A stretch of 64,000 bases of DNA, from positions 1 to 64,000 of the forward strand of contig NZ_JAVRHK010000001.1 of NCBI RefSeq assembly GCF_031846585.1, written 5' to 3'. Shown here in pieces: positions 27,501-35,470 of the stretch; within the stretch, counting starts at the first letter, position 1; every line of letters begins with the position of its first letter. The translations under genes and the position numbers were made by a program. The notes under the pieces were generated by a model that saw nothing but the letters and a program-made list of their open reading frames with translations, searched no databases and was not told the DNA's origin. Source of the DNA: Autumnicola musiva. GTDB lineage: Bacteria; Bacteroidota; Bacteroidia; Flavobacteriales; Flavobacteriaceae.

Positions 27501-28754
27501 TTAATTGCTTAAATAATTCACCATTGTGGCCTGCATGTAAAAATTCTTCACCGCTTTTATATGACCAAGCTGAAATTTTAACTGCATTTCCTGGATTTCC
27601 AGCACATCATTAAAATCTATGGTGCCGGTTTCGTAATTTTTAAGCAGAATTTCTTCCGCATCATTCGCCTGTTCCAGGTTTTCTATATAAGTGGCTGCGG
27701 TAATTTTTGCTGAAGTCCTCTTATTTATCGCTTCCCGCAGCATGGTTTGCAGCTTAAGCTGCTTACTTTCCCGCTGCGCTTCAATTTCCTTCTGCCTTAA
27801 TTCGTTCTGCCGTGTCACCGATTTATTTTTGTTGGTGAAAATGGGAATAGCCACCGATACCATAGGCATCAGGATATCTTTGCCATTATCGCTAAAATCC
27901 ATATCGGCCCGTTCCGCCACACTCACGTAATCCACGCCCAGGCCAATTTTTGGCAGGGATTCTTTCTGATTTAATTTTTCAGCTTCAGTTACTGAAGCAT
28001 ATAATTCTTCAAATTTCAGTAATTCAGGATGCACTTCTGAAATTTGCTCTTCTTCTGCGGAAAGCTCTCCATCGGGAATCACTAAAGAATCCATAATTGA
28101 AACCGGGAAATTCTCTTTCCTGTTCAGCAGATTTATTAACTGGTTCTTTTCTATACCGACTTCCTGTTCCAGGGTTTCTGCCTGTTGTAAAAGGTCATTC
28201 TGCCTCATTTGAAGCCGAAGCACATCTACCGCCGAAGCATTTCCCACTTCCACAGAATTCAAGGCGAGTTCATGGTAGGTCTGCAGCAATTCTGCATTTT
28301 CCTCCAGGATGGCTTCTTTTGCCTGCAGCTCATAAAGCCGGTAATAGGACTGGGCTACAGCTAATGCCAGTTTTCGTTTGGCAATGGCAATTTCAACATA
28401 TTCAGCATCAGCCATGGAATTTGCATAATTTTGCCGGGCAGTTAGCGTTCCAAACCAGGGCAGCATCTGTCTTACCGAAAACCGCGCTTTTTGCGGCCCC
28501 GTCCTGGTTTCCGGTTCACTCACAAAATATCCCGCGCTGAACTCGGTATCAGGCAAGGCATCCACTTCTTCCGTTTTCTCTGCAGTAAGTTCATAATGAT
28601 ATTGCAGCGCCTGAATCTCCGGACTATTTTCTTCAGCCTCCTGAATGTAAGACTGCAATTGCTGCGCGCTTGCTGATTGAAGAGTGAAAAGGGAGAAAAT
28701 CAGGAAAAACATTCTCCCTGCATTTGCTACCTGTATTTTTTCGTACCTTCTCAT
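27501..28754 (-). CDS. TolC-family outer-membrane efflux channel (CusC role)
   Basis: 417 residues, signal peptide ending SASAQ (about 1-31), then two outer-membrane efflux (OEP) repeats of long helices and short strands, with the family's internal pattern ALAVAQSYYRLYELQAK and the C-terminal IDFNDVLEIQEMQLKFQLG. It forms the outer-membrane duct of the tripartite pump with the flanking CusA and CusB genes (20 nt after cusA, 57 nt before cusB). No lipobox is seen, unlike E. coli CusC. Confidence 0.9.
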   Translation of the reverse strand: MRRYEKIQVANAGRMFFLIFSLFTLQSASAQQLQSYIQEAEENSPEIQALQYHYELTAEKTEEVDALPDTEFSAGYFVSEPETRTGPQKARFSVRQMLPWFGTLTARQNYANSMADAEYVEIAIAKRKLALAVAQSYYRLYELQAKEAILEENAELLQTYHELALNSVEVGNASAVDVLRLQMRQNDLLQQAETLEQEVGIEKNQLINLLNRKENFPVSIMDSLVIPDGELSAEEEQISEVHPELLKFEELYASVTEAEKLNQKESLPKIGLGVDYVSVAERADMDFSDNGKDILMPMVSVAIPIFTNKNKSVTRQNELRQKEIEAQRESKQLKLQTMLREAINKRTSAKITAATYIENLEQANDAEEILLKNYETGTIDFNDVLEIQEMQLKFQLGHIKAVKNFYMQATMVNYLSN

Positions 28755-28758
28755 ACTA

Positions 28759-28786
28759 TTCTAAATTCTAAATTCTAAATTCTAAA
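28759..28786. repeat. Tandem heptanucleotide repeat at the end of cusA
   Basis: Four perfect copies of TTCTAAA (28759-28786), followed by ACTTCTT-type units to about 28806. It spans the cusA stop codon and most of the gap to the next gene, so it encodes the last residues of CusA (SKKLEFRI). Similar GAAGTTAGAAGT-like sequence closes the GAF gene near 34684-34712. Confidence 0.75.
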
Positions 28787-31700
28787 TTCCAACTTCTTAC
28801 TTCTTACTTTAATTTCCTGTCTCCAGCTAAACAATACCGGCACCACAAACAAGGTGATTAACGCAATGAGCATCCCGCCAAATGAAGGAATGGCCATTGG
28901 GATCATAATATCACTTCCCCTTCCTGTGGAAGTTAATACCGGCAGTAGCGCGAGAATGGTAGTTGCCGTGGTCATTAAACAGGGACGTATCCGTTTTTCG
29001 CCTGCTTCCACTACCGAAGCCCGAATTTGCTCCTTTGTTTCGGTTACATTTTTGTCAAAAGTCTGGGTGAGATAAGTCGCCATCACCACACCGTCATCGG
29101 TTGCGATTCCAAAGAGCGCAATAAAGCCCACCCATACGGCTACACTCAGGTTTATGGTTCGCATCTGGAACAGGTCTCGCAGGTTTTCTCCGAAGAAATT
29201 AAAATTTAAGAACCATTCCTGCCCGTAAAGCCCGATAAGCAGAAACCCGCCAGCAAAAGCCACCGCAATTCCTGTAAAAACCATAAGTGAAGTGGAAACC
29301 GATTTAAACTGAAAATACAAAATGAGAAAAATGATAATCAGGGATAAAGGAACAACTACAGATAAGGTTTTTTCTGCCCGCAGCTGATTTTCATAAGTTC
29401 CTGTAAACCGATAAGTAATTCCTTGTGGCACCTCTAATTCTCCGTTATCTATCTTCTGCTGAATAACCTCCTGGGCATTTTCCACCACATTCACCTCAGC
29501 ATATCCATCCAGCTTATCAAAAAGCACATATCCAATCAGGAAGGTATCTTCACTTTTAATTACCTGCGGGCCCTGCTCATATCGTATTTCCACAAGTTCG
29601 CCCAGCGGTACCGGGCTTCCGTTTTCCACAGGCACATAGATATTTTTTATATCTTCCGGATTAGCCCGTAATTCCCGGGGATAACGCACCCTTATTCCAT
29701 AACGTTCCCTGCCCTCTACGGTTTGGGAAAGCTGCATCCCGCCAACGGCTACTTCAAGAATTTGCTGCACCTCTTCTATGCTCACGCCATACCTTGCCAG
29801 CCTGTCCCGCTGAATATCAATAAGCAGATAAGGTTTCCCCACAATCCTGTCGGCAAAAACAGCTTCATCTTTTACACCATCTACTTCCTTTAGAATTTCT
29901 TCCAGTTTTAAGCCGAAATCTTCAATAGTTTTAAGATCGGGCCCTTTTACTTTAATTCCCATGGGCGCACGCATTCCCGTTTGCAGCATTACCAAACGTG
30001 TTTCAATTGGCTGAAGTTTTGGTGCTGAAGTAATTCCCGGTAATTTTGTTACCCTTACAATTTCGTTCCAAATATCATCCGGCGATTTAATTCCCGGCCT
30101 CCAGTTTCTAAAATATTCGCCGTCTTCATCTTCTACCAACTCTTCGGGCGCCACATCGAGTGAAGTCCGGATATCAGCTTCCTGATAATTTTCATTTTTG
30201 GTAGCTTCATCTATATCAGAATTAGGATTTAGCACCAGGCTTCCATTCTTAAGAATAAAAAAGCCGTCATCATTTACCTTATATCGCTGCCGCTTCCCTG
30301 CTTCGTTACGCATGTATTCAGATTTATACTGAATAATATTTTCATACATGGAAAGCGGGGCGGGATCCAACGCAGATTCGGTACGGCCGGCCTTTCCAAC
30401 CACGGTTTCAATTTCGGGAATATTGGCCACAGCCATATCTAACTGCTGCAGGATGCGCTTATTTTCTTCAACTCCCGCGTGAGGCAGGGAAGTGGGCATC
30501 AGCAGGAAGGAACCTTCATTTAAAGAAGGCATAAATTCTTTCCCGGTATTCTTCATAATAAGAAAACCAAGAATCACAATTAGGGTGGGAATTGACAAAA
30601 AGAGCAATTTATTCCGAAGGGCCCAGCGTAATATCCTAGTGTAATAATTTCTGAAAAGCAGAAAGCCGCCCAGTATTCCGAAGGTGATAAGACTGACAAA
30701 AATCAGGTTCATAAAAATGCTACGGTCAAAGCCCAGCGGGCGCCAGTATTCGGCTAAAAGGAAAACAATAGCGGCTGCTGAAATAATCACATTTACCAGA
30801 TTTGCCTTTTTGGGCGTTATCTTTTTCTTCAGAAGTAAAATTCCGGTTACGCCGAAAGCCACCAGCACCAAACCTATAAAATAGCCAAAGATAATGGCGG
30901 TAACCCCGCAAATTATTAAAACGGCATTAAGTACATAACCAATACTGGTTTTTGCAGTTCTTTTTCTAAAGAAAGCAGCTGCAAAAGGCGGAATTAAGAA
31001 GAGAGCTACGATTAAAGATGCCGTTAAAGCCATTGTTTTTGTAAAAGCCAGCGGGCGAAACAATTTCCCTTCAGCTCCAATCATTGTAAAGACCGGGATA
31101 AAACTGATAATAGTGGTAAGCACCGCAGTAAGAATGGCTCCGGAAACTTCAGAAGTTGCATTATAGACTATAGTGTTAACGGGCAGTTTATTGCCATTAT
31201 CATCTAAACTGAGTTCATCCAGGTGCCGCAGGATATTTTCAGAAAGGATAACGCCCACATCCACCATTGTTCCAATAGCAATGGCAATACCCGATAAAGC
31301 CACAATATTGGCCGGTATATCAAATGCTTTCATCGCAATAAAAACCATGAGCACCGCTACCGGTAATAATCCTGAAATTAGTACAGAGGCCCGTAAATTA
31401 TAAACCATGACAATTATTACCAGAATGGTGATAAGAATTTCCATCGTGAGGGCTTCATTTAAGGTACCCAGCGTTTCCTGAATAAGATCTGTGCGGTCGT
31501 AAAAGGGAACGATGGTGACCTGAGAGGTGCGCCCGTCTTCAAGCGTTTTGGACGGAAGTCCGCCGCTAATCTCATCAATCTGTTCTTTTACATTATTGAT
31601 AACCTCCAGCGGATTCGCCCCGTAGCGTGCCACCACCACTCCGCCAACCACCTCGGCGCCTTCCTTATCCAGAATACCGCGACGCTGTGCAGGACCTAAG

Positions 31701-32548
31701 CTCACATTGGCAATATCGCCAATGCGCACAGAGGTGAAATCTTCAGAAGTAATAACCGAATTTTCAATATCTTCTATAGACTCCACATAGCCCAGGCCGC
31801 GCACCAGGTATTCTGCACGGTTAATTTCCAGGGTTTGTGCACCAATATCACGGTTGCTTTGCTTTACGGCATTCACCACTTGCGGCAGGCCAATGTTGTA
31901 TTGCCGCATAAGTTCCGGATTAACATCAATTTGATATTCCTGAACATAGCCGCCAATAGAAGCTACTTCTGAAACTCCGCTGGCTCCCGAGAGGGCATAT
32001 TTAACATAGTAATCCTGAATACTTCTTAATTCCTGAAGGTCCCAGCCGCCGGTAACATTTCCTTCTTTATCATGACCTTCTAATGTGTACCAGAAAATTT
32101 GGCCCAAACCCGTAGCATCGGGGCCAAGTGTGGGATTTACACCATCGGGCAGTAAATTTGCAGAAAGAGAATTCAGTTTCTCTAGAATACGGCTACGGCT
32201 CCAGTAGAAATCCAAATCTTCCTCAAAAATGATGTAGATACTGGAAAAACCAAACATGGAAGAACTCCTGATGGTTTTTACCCCCGGAATCCCCAGTAAA
32301 GACGTGGTAAGTGGATATGTAATCTGGTCTTCAATATCCTGCGGGGAACGGCCGGGCCATTTGGTAAAAACGATCTGCTGATTTTCACCAATATCAGGAA
32401 TAGCGTCCACCGCTACGGGGTTTGAAGGCAAAAAGCCGGTATCCCAGTTAAATGGGGCATTTACCAATCCCCAGCCCACGAAAAGAACCAGGAGCAGCAC
32501 CGCGACGAGCTTATTTTCAATTAAGAATTTTATGCCTTTATTCAGCAT
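28775..32548 (-). CDS. cusA: CusA/CzcA-family heavy-metal RND efflux pump
   Basis: 1257 residues, about 200 more than E. coli CusA. Inner-membrane proton-driven exporter of Cu(I)/Ag(I) by context. Visible features: TM1 (about 12-32), the first periplasmic loop, TM4 with charged residues GTMVDVGVILSEN (about 427-439), and later GIATDDGVVMATYL in TM10. Two insertions explain the length: about 100 residues with three or four extra hydrophobic segments after TM6 (about 531-632) and about 75 hydrophilic residues in the second periplasmic domain (about 742-818). The methionine-bearing stretch MLQTGMRAPMGIKVKG (about 854-869) aligns with the CusA metal-path region. Substrate specificity for copper over zinc is inferred from neighbours. 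Confidence 0.93.
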   Translation of the reverse strand: MLNKGIKFLIENKLVAVLLLVLFVGWGLVNAPFNWDTGFLPSNPVAVDAIPDIGENQQIVFTKWPGRSPQDIEDQITYPLTTSLLGIPGVKTIRSSSMFGFSSIYIIFEEDLDFYWSRSRILEKLNSLSANLLPDGVNPTLGPDATGLGQIFWYTLEGHDKEGNVTGGWDLQELRSIQDYYVKYALSGASGVSEVASIGGYVQEYQIDVNPELMRQYNIGLPQVVNAVKQSNRDIGAQTLEINRAEYLVRGLGYVESIEDIENSVITSEDFTSVRIGDIANVSLGPAQRRGILDKEGAEVVGGVVVARYGANPLEVINNVKEQIDEISGGLPSKTLEDGRTSQVTIVPFYDRTDLIQETLGTLNEALTMEILITILVIIVMVYNLRASVLISGLLPVAVLMVFIAMKAFDIPANIVALSGIAIAIGTMVDVGVILSENILRHLDELSLDDNGNKLPVNTIVYNATSEVSGAILTAVLTTIISFIPVFTMIGAEGKLFRPLAFTKTMALTASLIVALFLIPPFAAAFFRKRTAKTSIGYVLNAVLIICGVTAIIFGYFIGLVLVAFGVTGILLLKKKITPKKANLVNVIISAAAIVFLLAEYWRPLGFDRSIFMNLIFVSLITFGILGGFLLFRNYYTRILRWALRNKLLFLSIPTLIVILGFLIMKNTGKEFMPSLNEGSFLLMPTSLPHAGVEENKRILQQLDMAVANIPEIETVVGKAGRTESALDPAPLSMYENIIQYKSEYMRNEAGKRQRYKVNDDGFFILKNGSLVLNPNSDIDEATKNENYQEADIRTSLDVAPEELVEDEDGEYFRNWRPGIKSPDDIWNEIVRVTKLPGITSAPKLQPIETRLVMLQTGMRAPMGIKVKGPDLKTIEDFGLKLEEILKEVDGVKDEAVFADRIVGKPYLLIDIQRDRLARYGVSIEEVQQILEVAVGGMQLSQTVEGRERYGIRVRYPRELRANPEDIKNIYVPVENGSPVPLGELVEIRYEQGPQVIKSEDTFLIGYVLFDKLDGYAEVNVVENAQEVIQQKIDNGELEVPQGITYRFTGTYENQLRAEKTLSVVVPLSLIIIFLILYFQFKSVSTSLMVFTGIAVAFAGGFLLIGLYGQEWFLNFNFFGENLRDLFQMRTINLSVAVWVGFIALFGIATDDGVVMATYLTQTFDKNVTETKEQIRASVVEAGEKRIRPCLMTTATTILALLPVLTSTGRGSDIMIPMAIPSFGGMLIALITLFVVPVLFSWRQEIKVRSKKLEFRI

Positions 32549-32646
32549 AATGCATATTATTTAAGTTTTAAGAATCAAAAGTTGGAAAACAACAGTGACA
32601 GGCTAAAAAGATTATTTTTTGCCTGCAGCTTCTAAAAACCTAAATA

Positions 32647-33048
32647 TCAAATAAGGAAAGTCTCGTGAAGAACGGGTATGTCCTTCACCAGTAAAGGCGG
32701 AATATAATCTTTAAATGGCACCACCTGTTGTGGCAGGCTTTCAAAGAGATTTATATATGTGTAGCTGAAAACCGTAAAGAAAAGCTGCTGGTCCAGATCG
32801 AAAGACTGAAGAGCATTCTTCAGCTCATCCTGGCCTTCGACGGCAATTTTTTCATTGCTGCAACAGGAATCCTTCAGCTGATCTTCAGAAGAAGACGTCT
32901 CCATTCCGCAGGTTTCAGCTTTAGACAAAATAGCAGAATCCACCAGTACGCTTCCGCAGAAATGTTTATCTACGGTAAAAGACATGGTAGAAAACATGAC
33001 CACCAAGGCCATGAGGACAGAAATGCTATTTTGAAATGCTTTTTTCAT
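32647..33048 (-). CDS. HYC_CC_PP family small secreted protein
   Basis: 133 residues from the ATG chosen here (MKKAFQNSIS); a TTG three codons upstream is less likely. N-terminal signal segment (about 4-24), then the conserved signature KHFCGSVLVDSA, a Cys pair (DSCCSNE) and a C-terminal PP motif (DYIPPLL), as in the Bacteroidota HYC_CC_PP family that is often found with copper efflux genes. It heads the copper operon, 98 nt before cusA. The conserved His and Cys residues suggest metal handling in the periplasm; no activity is known to me. Confidence 0.85.
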   Translation of the reverse strand: MKKAFQNSISVLMALVVMFSTMSFTVDKHFCGSVLVDSAILSKAETCGMETSSSEDQLKDSCCSNEKIAVEGQDELKNALQSFDLDQQLFFTVFSYTYINLFESLPQQVVPFKDYIPPLLVKDIPVLHETFLI

Positions 33049-33103
33049 CAGCCACAAAAATACAAATTTTTTAAATATCAGCAGATGAGGTGATATTTTG
33101 CTA

Positions 33104-33131
33104 CAAATTTATTTAAAAGACATGGTGCAAA
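33104..33131 (-). promoter_or_regulatory. Candidate promoter of the copper operon
   Basis: On the minus strand, TTTG (33128-33131), a 16-nt spacer, and TAAATTTG (33104-33111), ending 56 nt before the first gene's ATG. The -7 box is exact; the spacer is a little short. A second TAnnTTTG-like box (TATTTTTG) lies just before the ATG. Confidence 0.45.
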
Positions 33132-33133
33132 CT

Positions 33134-33601
33134 TTAGATTTCTTCGGAAATGTTTTTGTTTTGAAGGGAATATAAACTCCGCAGGCGATAATAGTGAAAA
33201 GCGGGGAGCAGAATAAGGATAAAAATGGGATGGATCAAAAATCTGCGCACATAAAAGAGGGCCAGAAAATGTTCATTTTCAATATTAAGCAGAAGAAAAA
33301 TAAAAACTGAACCTCCTATCAATAAAAGAATTAAATATAGAAGTGAAGCAAATCTTACGATATTTTTATTAAAAAAAGCAATATAAAGTATTGCCAGAGA
33401 GATAACAGTATTTAGCAAAAACCTTAATACCAGGTTGAGCAATAAAAGCCAAAAATTGAATTCGGGAATTTGGTGATGCAGGTAATCCCGTTGATAAAAT
33501 TCTATAAGCGGATCATAAAAAAGGGCCTTTTCAAACATACGCACTAAAATGAGAAAAATAACCAGCACGCCTATCCCCAATGTCTTTTTTAAAATTCTCA
33601 T
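33134..33601 (-). CDS. Exosortase F system-associated membrane protein
   Basis: 155 residues with about four membrane segments (near 8-22, 50-72, 80-105, 118-136) and the pattern FYDPLIEFYQRDYLHHQIPEF after the first, as in the short protein that accompanies XrtF in Flavobacteriia (TIGR04127-like). Its ATG overlaps the xrtF stop (ATGA), so the two are translationally coupled. It should act with the exosortase in the inner membrane; its exact role is unknown. Confidence 0.85.
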   Translation of the reverse strand: MRILKKTLGIGVLVIFLILVRMFEKALFYDPLIEFYQRDYLHHQIPEFNFWLLLLNLVLRFLLNTVISLAILYIAFFNKNIVRFASLLYLILLLIGGSVFIFLLLNIENEHFLALFYVRRFLIHPIFILILLPAFHYYRLRSLYSLQNKNISEEI

Positions 33602-34143
33602 GCTCTTGCTGCTTTAGAATAGATGCGTACCCAGATGAGCCACAGGATAAATACAGTGCCATAAATAATTAGTGGAAACATAATACTGTGCAGAAAATTG
33701 GTATACTGTGGCAGTTTATAGAGCCCGATGGACAAAAGAGCAATCCTTACCACATTCATGGCATAAATAATCACACTCCCGGCAAGTATAAAAAGAAAAC
33801 TTGGCTTTGGTTTCCCGAAGAAAGAAAGGATAAAAGCTGTAAAAAGAATAATGATGCTTACCGAATTACATCCTTCAACAATTCTCGCCAGATAAATATT
33901 GTTCACAAACAACTTCATGGAAAGTTCTGTCTTATGGGGTAAAACCGCCCCATGGAAACCAAAGGAATCAATTAAAGCTTCGCTTTGTATCCCTACCAGA
34001 TGAGTAATATAATCTGGAAAGTATTTGTCTGAACGAAAGAACTTCAGGTAGGCATTGTAAAACATGGAAAACACAAAATAACTTCCCAGAAACATAAACA
34101 TGAACCGAAGCACCGAACTATATTTCCTAAATAACTGAAGCAA
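33598..34143 (-). CDS. xrtF: Exosortase family protein XrtF
   Basis: 181 residues from a TTG at 34143 (MLQLFRKYSSVLRF), which gives the family-like N-terminus; another in-frame TTG lies at 34164. A multi-pass membrane cysteine protease/transpeptidase that processes C-terminal sorting signals. The catalytic triad can be read as Cys92 (VEGCNSVS), Arg133 (MNVVRIALL) and His152 (NFLHSIMFP), each in or beside a hydrophobic segment. A -7 box, TAAATTTG on the minus strand at 34162-34169, overlaps the upstream TTG and argues for the later start. No substrate with a recognisable sorting tail is seen in this window. Confidence 0.88.
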   Translation of the reverse strand: MLQLFRKYSSVLRFMFMFLGSYFVFSMFYNAYLKFFRSDKYFPDYITHLVGIQSEALIDSFGFHGAVLPHKTELSMKLFVNNIYLARIVEGCNSVSIIILFTAFILSFFGKPKPSFLFILAGSVIIYAMNVVRIALLSIGLYKLPQYTNFLHSIMFPLIIYGTVFILWLIWVRIYSKAARA

Positions 34144-34184
34144 AAATCCCCTTGTTTTTAACAAATTTATACAAATAGAAAAGC

Positions 34185-34214
34185 TTGCCGCCTATAAAAA
34201 ATCAAATACTTTTG
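34185..34214 (+). promoter_or_regulatory. Promoter of the GAF-domain gene
   Basis: TTG (34185-34187), 19-nt spacer, TACTTTTG (34207-34214), ending 17 nt before the ATG: a full Bacteroidota-type promoter, divergent from xrtF. Confidence 0.7.
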
Positions 34215-34231
34215 CAGAAAATATTAACCTT

Positions 34232-34699
34232 ATGCCATTTCAAAAATTAAAACCACAGGTTGAAGCAATTTTAGAAAATGAAAAACTTTCTGTAGAGCAC
34301 CGCCTTACTCAGGTTTGTGAATTATTGCAGGAAAGCATTTCTTATTACGACTGGGTGGGATTCTATTTTAAAAACGGCAATAAAGAAGAGTTAAAATTGC
34401 ATTCTTTTGCAGGCGAACCTACAGACCATACTATTATTCCTTTTGGAAAAGGTATTTGCGGCCAGGTTGCTGTTTCCAACAACAACTTTGTGGTGCCGGA
34501 CGTAAAGGCCCAAAACAATTATATTGCCTGTAGTATTAATGTGAAGGCCGAAATTGTAGTGCCTTTATTTGTGAACGGTGAAAATTTAGGTCAGATTGAT
34601 ATCGACTCCCATACCGAGGATCCTTTTTCCAGGGAAGATGAGGATTTTTTAGAGTGGATGAATGAAAAGGTAGCGGAGGTTTTGGAAGTTGGAAGTTAG
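34232..34699 (+). CDS. GAF-domain protein, free methionine-R-sulfoxide reductase-like
   Basis: 155 residues, a single GAF domain. It carries the fRMsr-type pattern FGKGICGQVA (Cys76), VPDVKAQNNYIAC (Cys100), AEIVVPLF and GQIDIDS. By spacing, Cys76 and Cys100 match two of the three cysteines of the E. coli free Met-R-SO reductase (MsrC); the third is absent (His at the equivalent place). So it may reduce free methionine sulfoxide or only bind a ligand. Cytosolic. The last codons (VLEVGS) are written in the GAAGTTGGAAGTTAG-like low-complexity repeat found elsewhere in the window. Confidence 0.8.
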   Translation: MPFQKLKPQVEAILENEKLSVEHRLTQVCELLQESISYYDWVGFYFKNGNKEELKLHSFAGEPTDHTIIPFGKGICGQVAVSNNNFVVPDVKAQNNYIACSINVKAEIVVPLFVNGENLGQIDIDSHTEDPFSREDEDFLEWMNEKVAEVLEVGS

Positions 34700-34749
34700 A
34701 AGTGGGAACTAAGAAAGGGTTTAATTTAAACTCTTTATTAAACTTTATT

Positions 34750-35067
34750 TTAACCTATATTTCTTTTAACATCAATCATTCTATTCGGATTCCGTTTTAC
34801 GTCAAAAACATCATTTATGAATAGCTGATTTTCTTCCATTCTATAAATTATTTTATAATTTCCAGTCAAAATATATCTATAGTGGTAATGGTGTTGTTCT
34901 AAAAATAATTCAACCTGACCCGATTCCGGAAAATGAATGAACTGTTTTGTCGAGTTAAGGATTTGCCCCCGGATTTGCTCAGCAACCTTTCTGTTAACGT
35001 TAACTTTATAATAATCAAAAATACCCTTTAAGCTTTCAACAGCAAAGTCTGACCAAATAATTTTCAT
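34750..35067 (-). CDS. ParE/RelE-family toxin
   Basis: 105 residues beginning MKIIWSDFAVESLKGIFDYY, the usual ParE/RelE N-terminus, with the central FPESGQVE and the beta strands YRYILTGNYKIIYRM and LFINDVFDVKRNP. Encoded 10 nt after an antitoxin-sized gene, as in type II toxin-antitoxin modules; target (gyrase or ribosome) is not decided by the sequence, though the ParE-like pattern is favoured. The C-terminus repeats DVKRN twice (NDVFDVKRNPNRMIDVKRN), an unusual tail. Confidence 0.88.
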   Translation of the reverse strand: MKIIWSDFAVESLKGIFDYYKVNVNRKVAEQIRGQILNSTKQFIHFPESGQVELFLEQHHYHYRYILTGNYKIIYRMEENQLFINDVFDVKRNPNRMIDVKRNIG

Positions 35068-35077
35068 AATTATCTGC

Positions 35078-35317
35078 TTACCACTTCTCCATTATTTTTT
35101 CTAATTCAGCTTGAGTCTTAAAATTTCCATTTTTAAAATCTTTTTCAGATTTTTTAATCCGACTCTTTAATTCTTCAATTGTAAAAGGCTTGAATTCAAT
35201 TTTATCACTTTCTGTTGTCTCTTTTAAAAGAATATCTTCAATTGTAACGAGAATACTTTCATCCTGAATTTGAGCAAGACAGGAGATTAGATTTAATTTT
35301 CGAGTTTGTAAATCCAT
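35078..35317 (-). CDS. Antitoxin of the ParE/RelE module
   Basis: 79 residues starting MDLQTRKLNLISCLAQIQDESILVTIEDIL, a form common in Bacteroidota antitoxins paired with ParE/RelE toxins: a short dimerising N-terminal part followed by a charged C-terminal helix (FTIEELKSRIKKSEKDFKNG) that would wrap the toxin. It precedes the toxin gene by 10 nt and has a promoter at 35334-35361, so autoregulation is expected. No HTH or ribbon-helix-helix motif is obvious. Confidence 0.82.
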   Translation of the reverse strand: MDLQTRKLNLISCLAQIQDESILVTIEDILLKETTESDKIEFKPFTIEELKSRIKKSEKDFKNGNFKTQAELEKIMEKW

Positions 35318-35333
35318 AACAAAATTGTTTATT

Positions 35334-35361
35334 CAAATATACACAATTGCTTTTTTATCAA
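35334..35361 (-). promoter_or_regulatory. Promoter of the toxin-antitoxin operon
   Basis: Minus strand: TTG (35359-35361), 17-nt spacer, TATATTTG (35334-35341), ending 16 nt before the antitoxin ATG. Confidence 0.65.
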
Positions 35362-35470
35362 GTCTTTAAATATAAGTGGTAGGTGCAGCAACAAGAATCA
35401 GGAGAAAATACTTTCCACTCCCCACTTTTTACTAATTCGTACTTCCCATTTCATATTCCTTACTTCAAAA

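Noticed and set aside
28097..28540. Antisense frame within the TolC-family gene
   Set aside because: Pro/His-rich translation without any family pattern, fully inside a real gene.
28759..28810. Repeat array considered as a CRISPR
   Set aside because: Units are only 7 bp and adjacent, with no spacers or cas genes.
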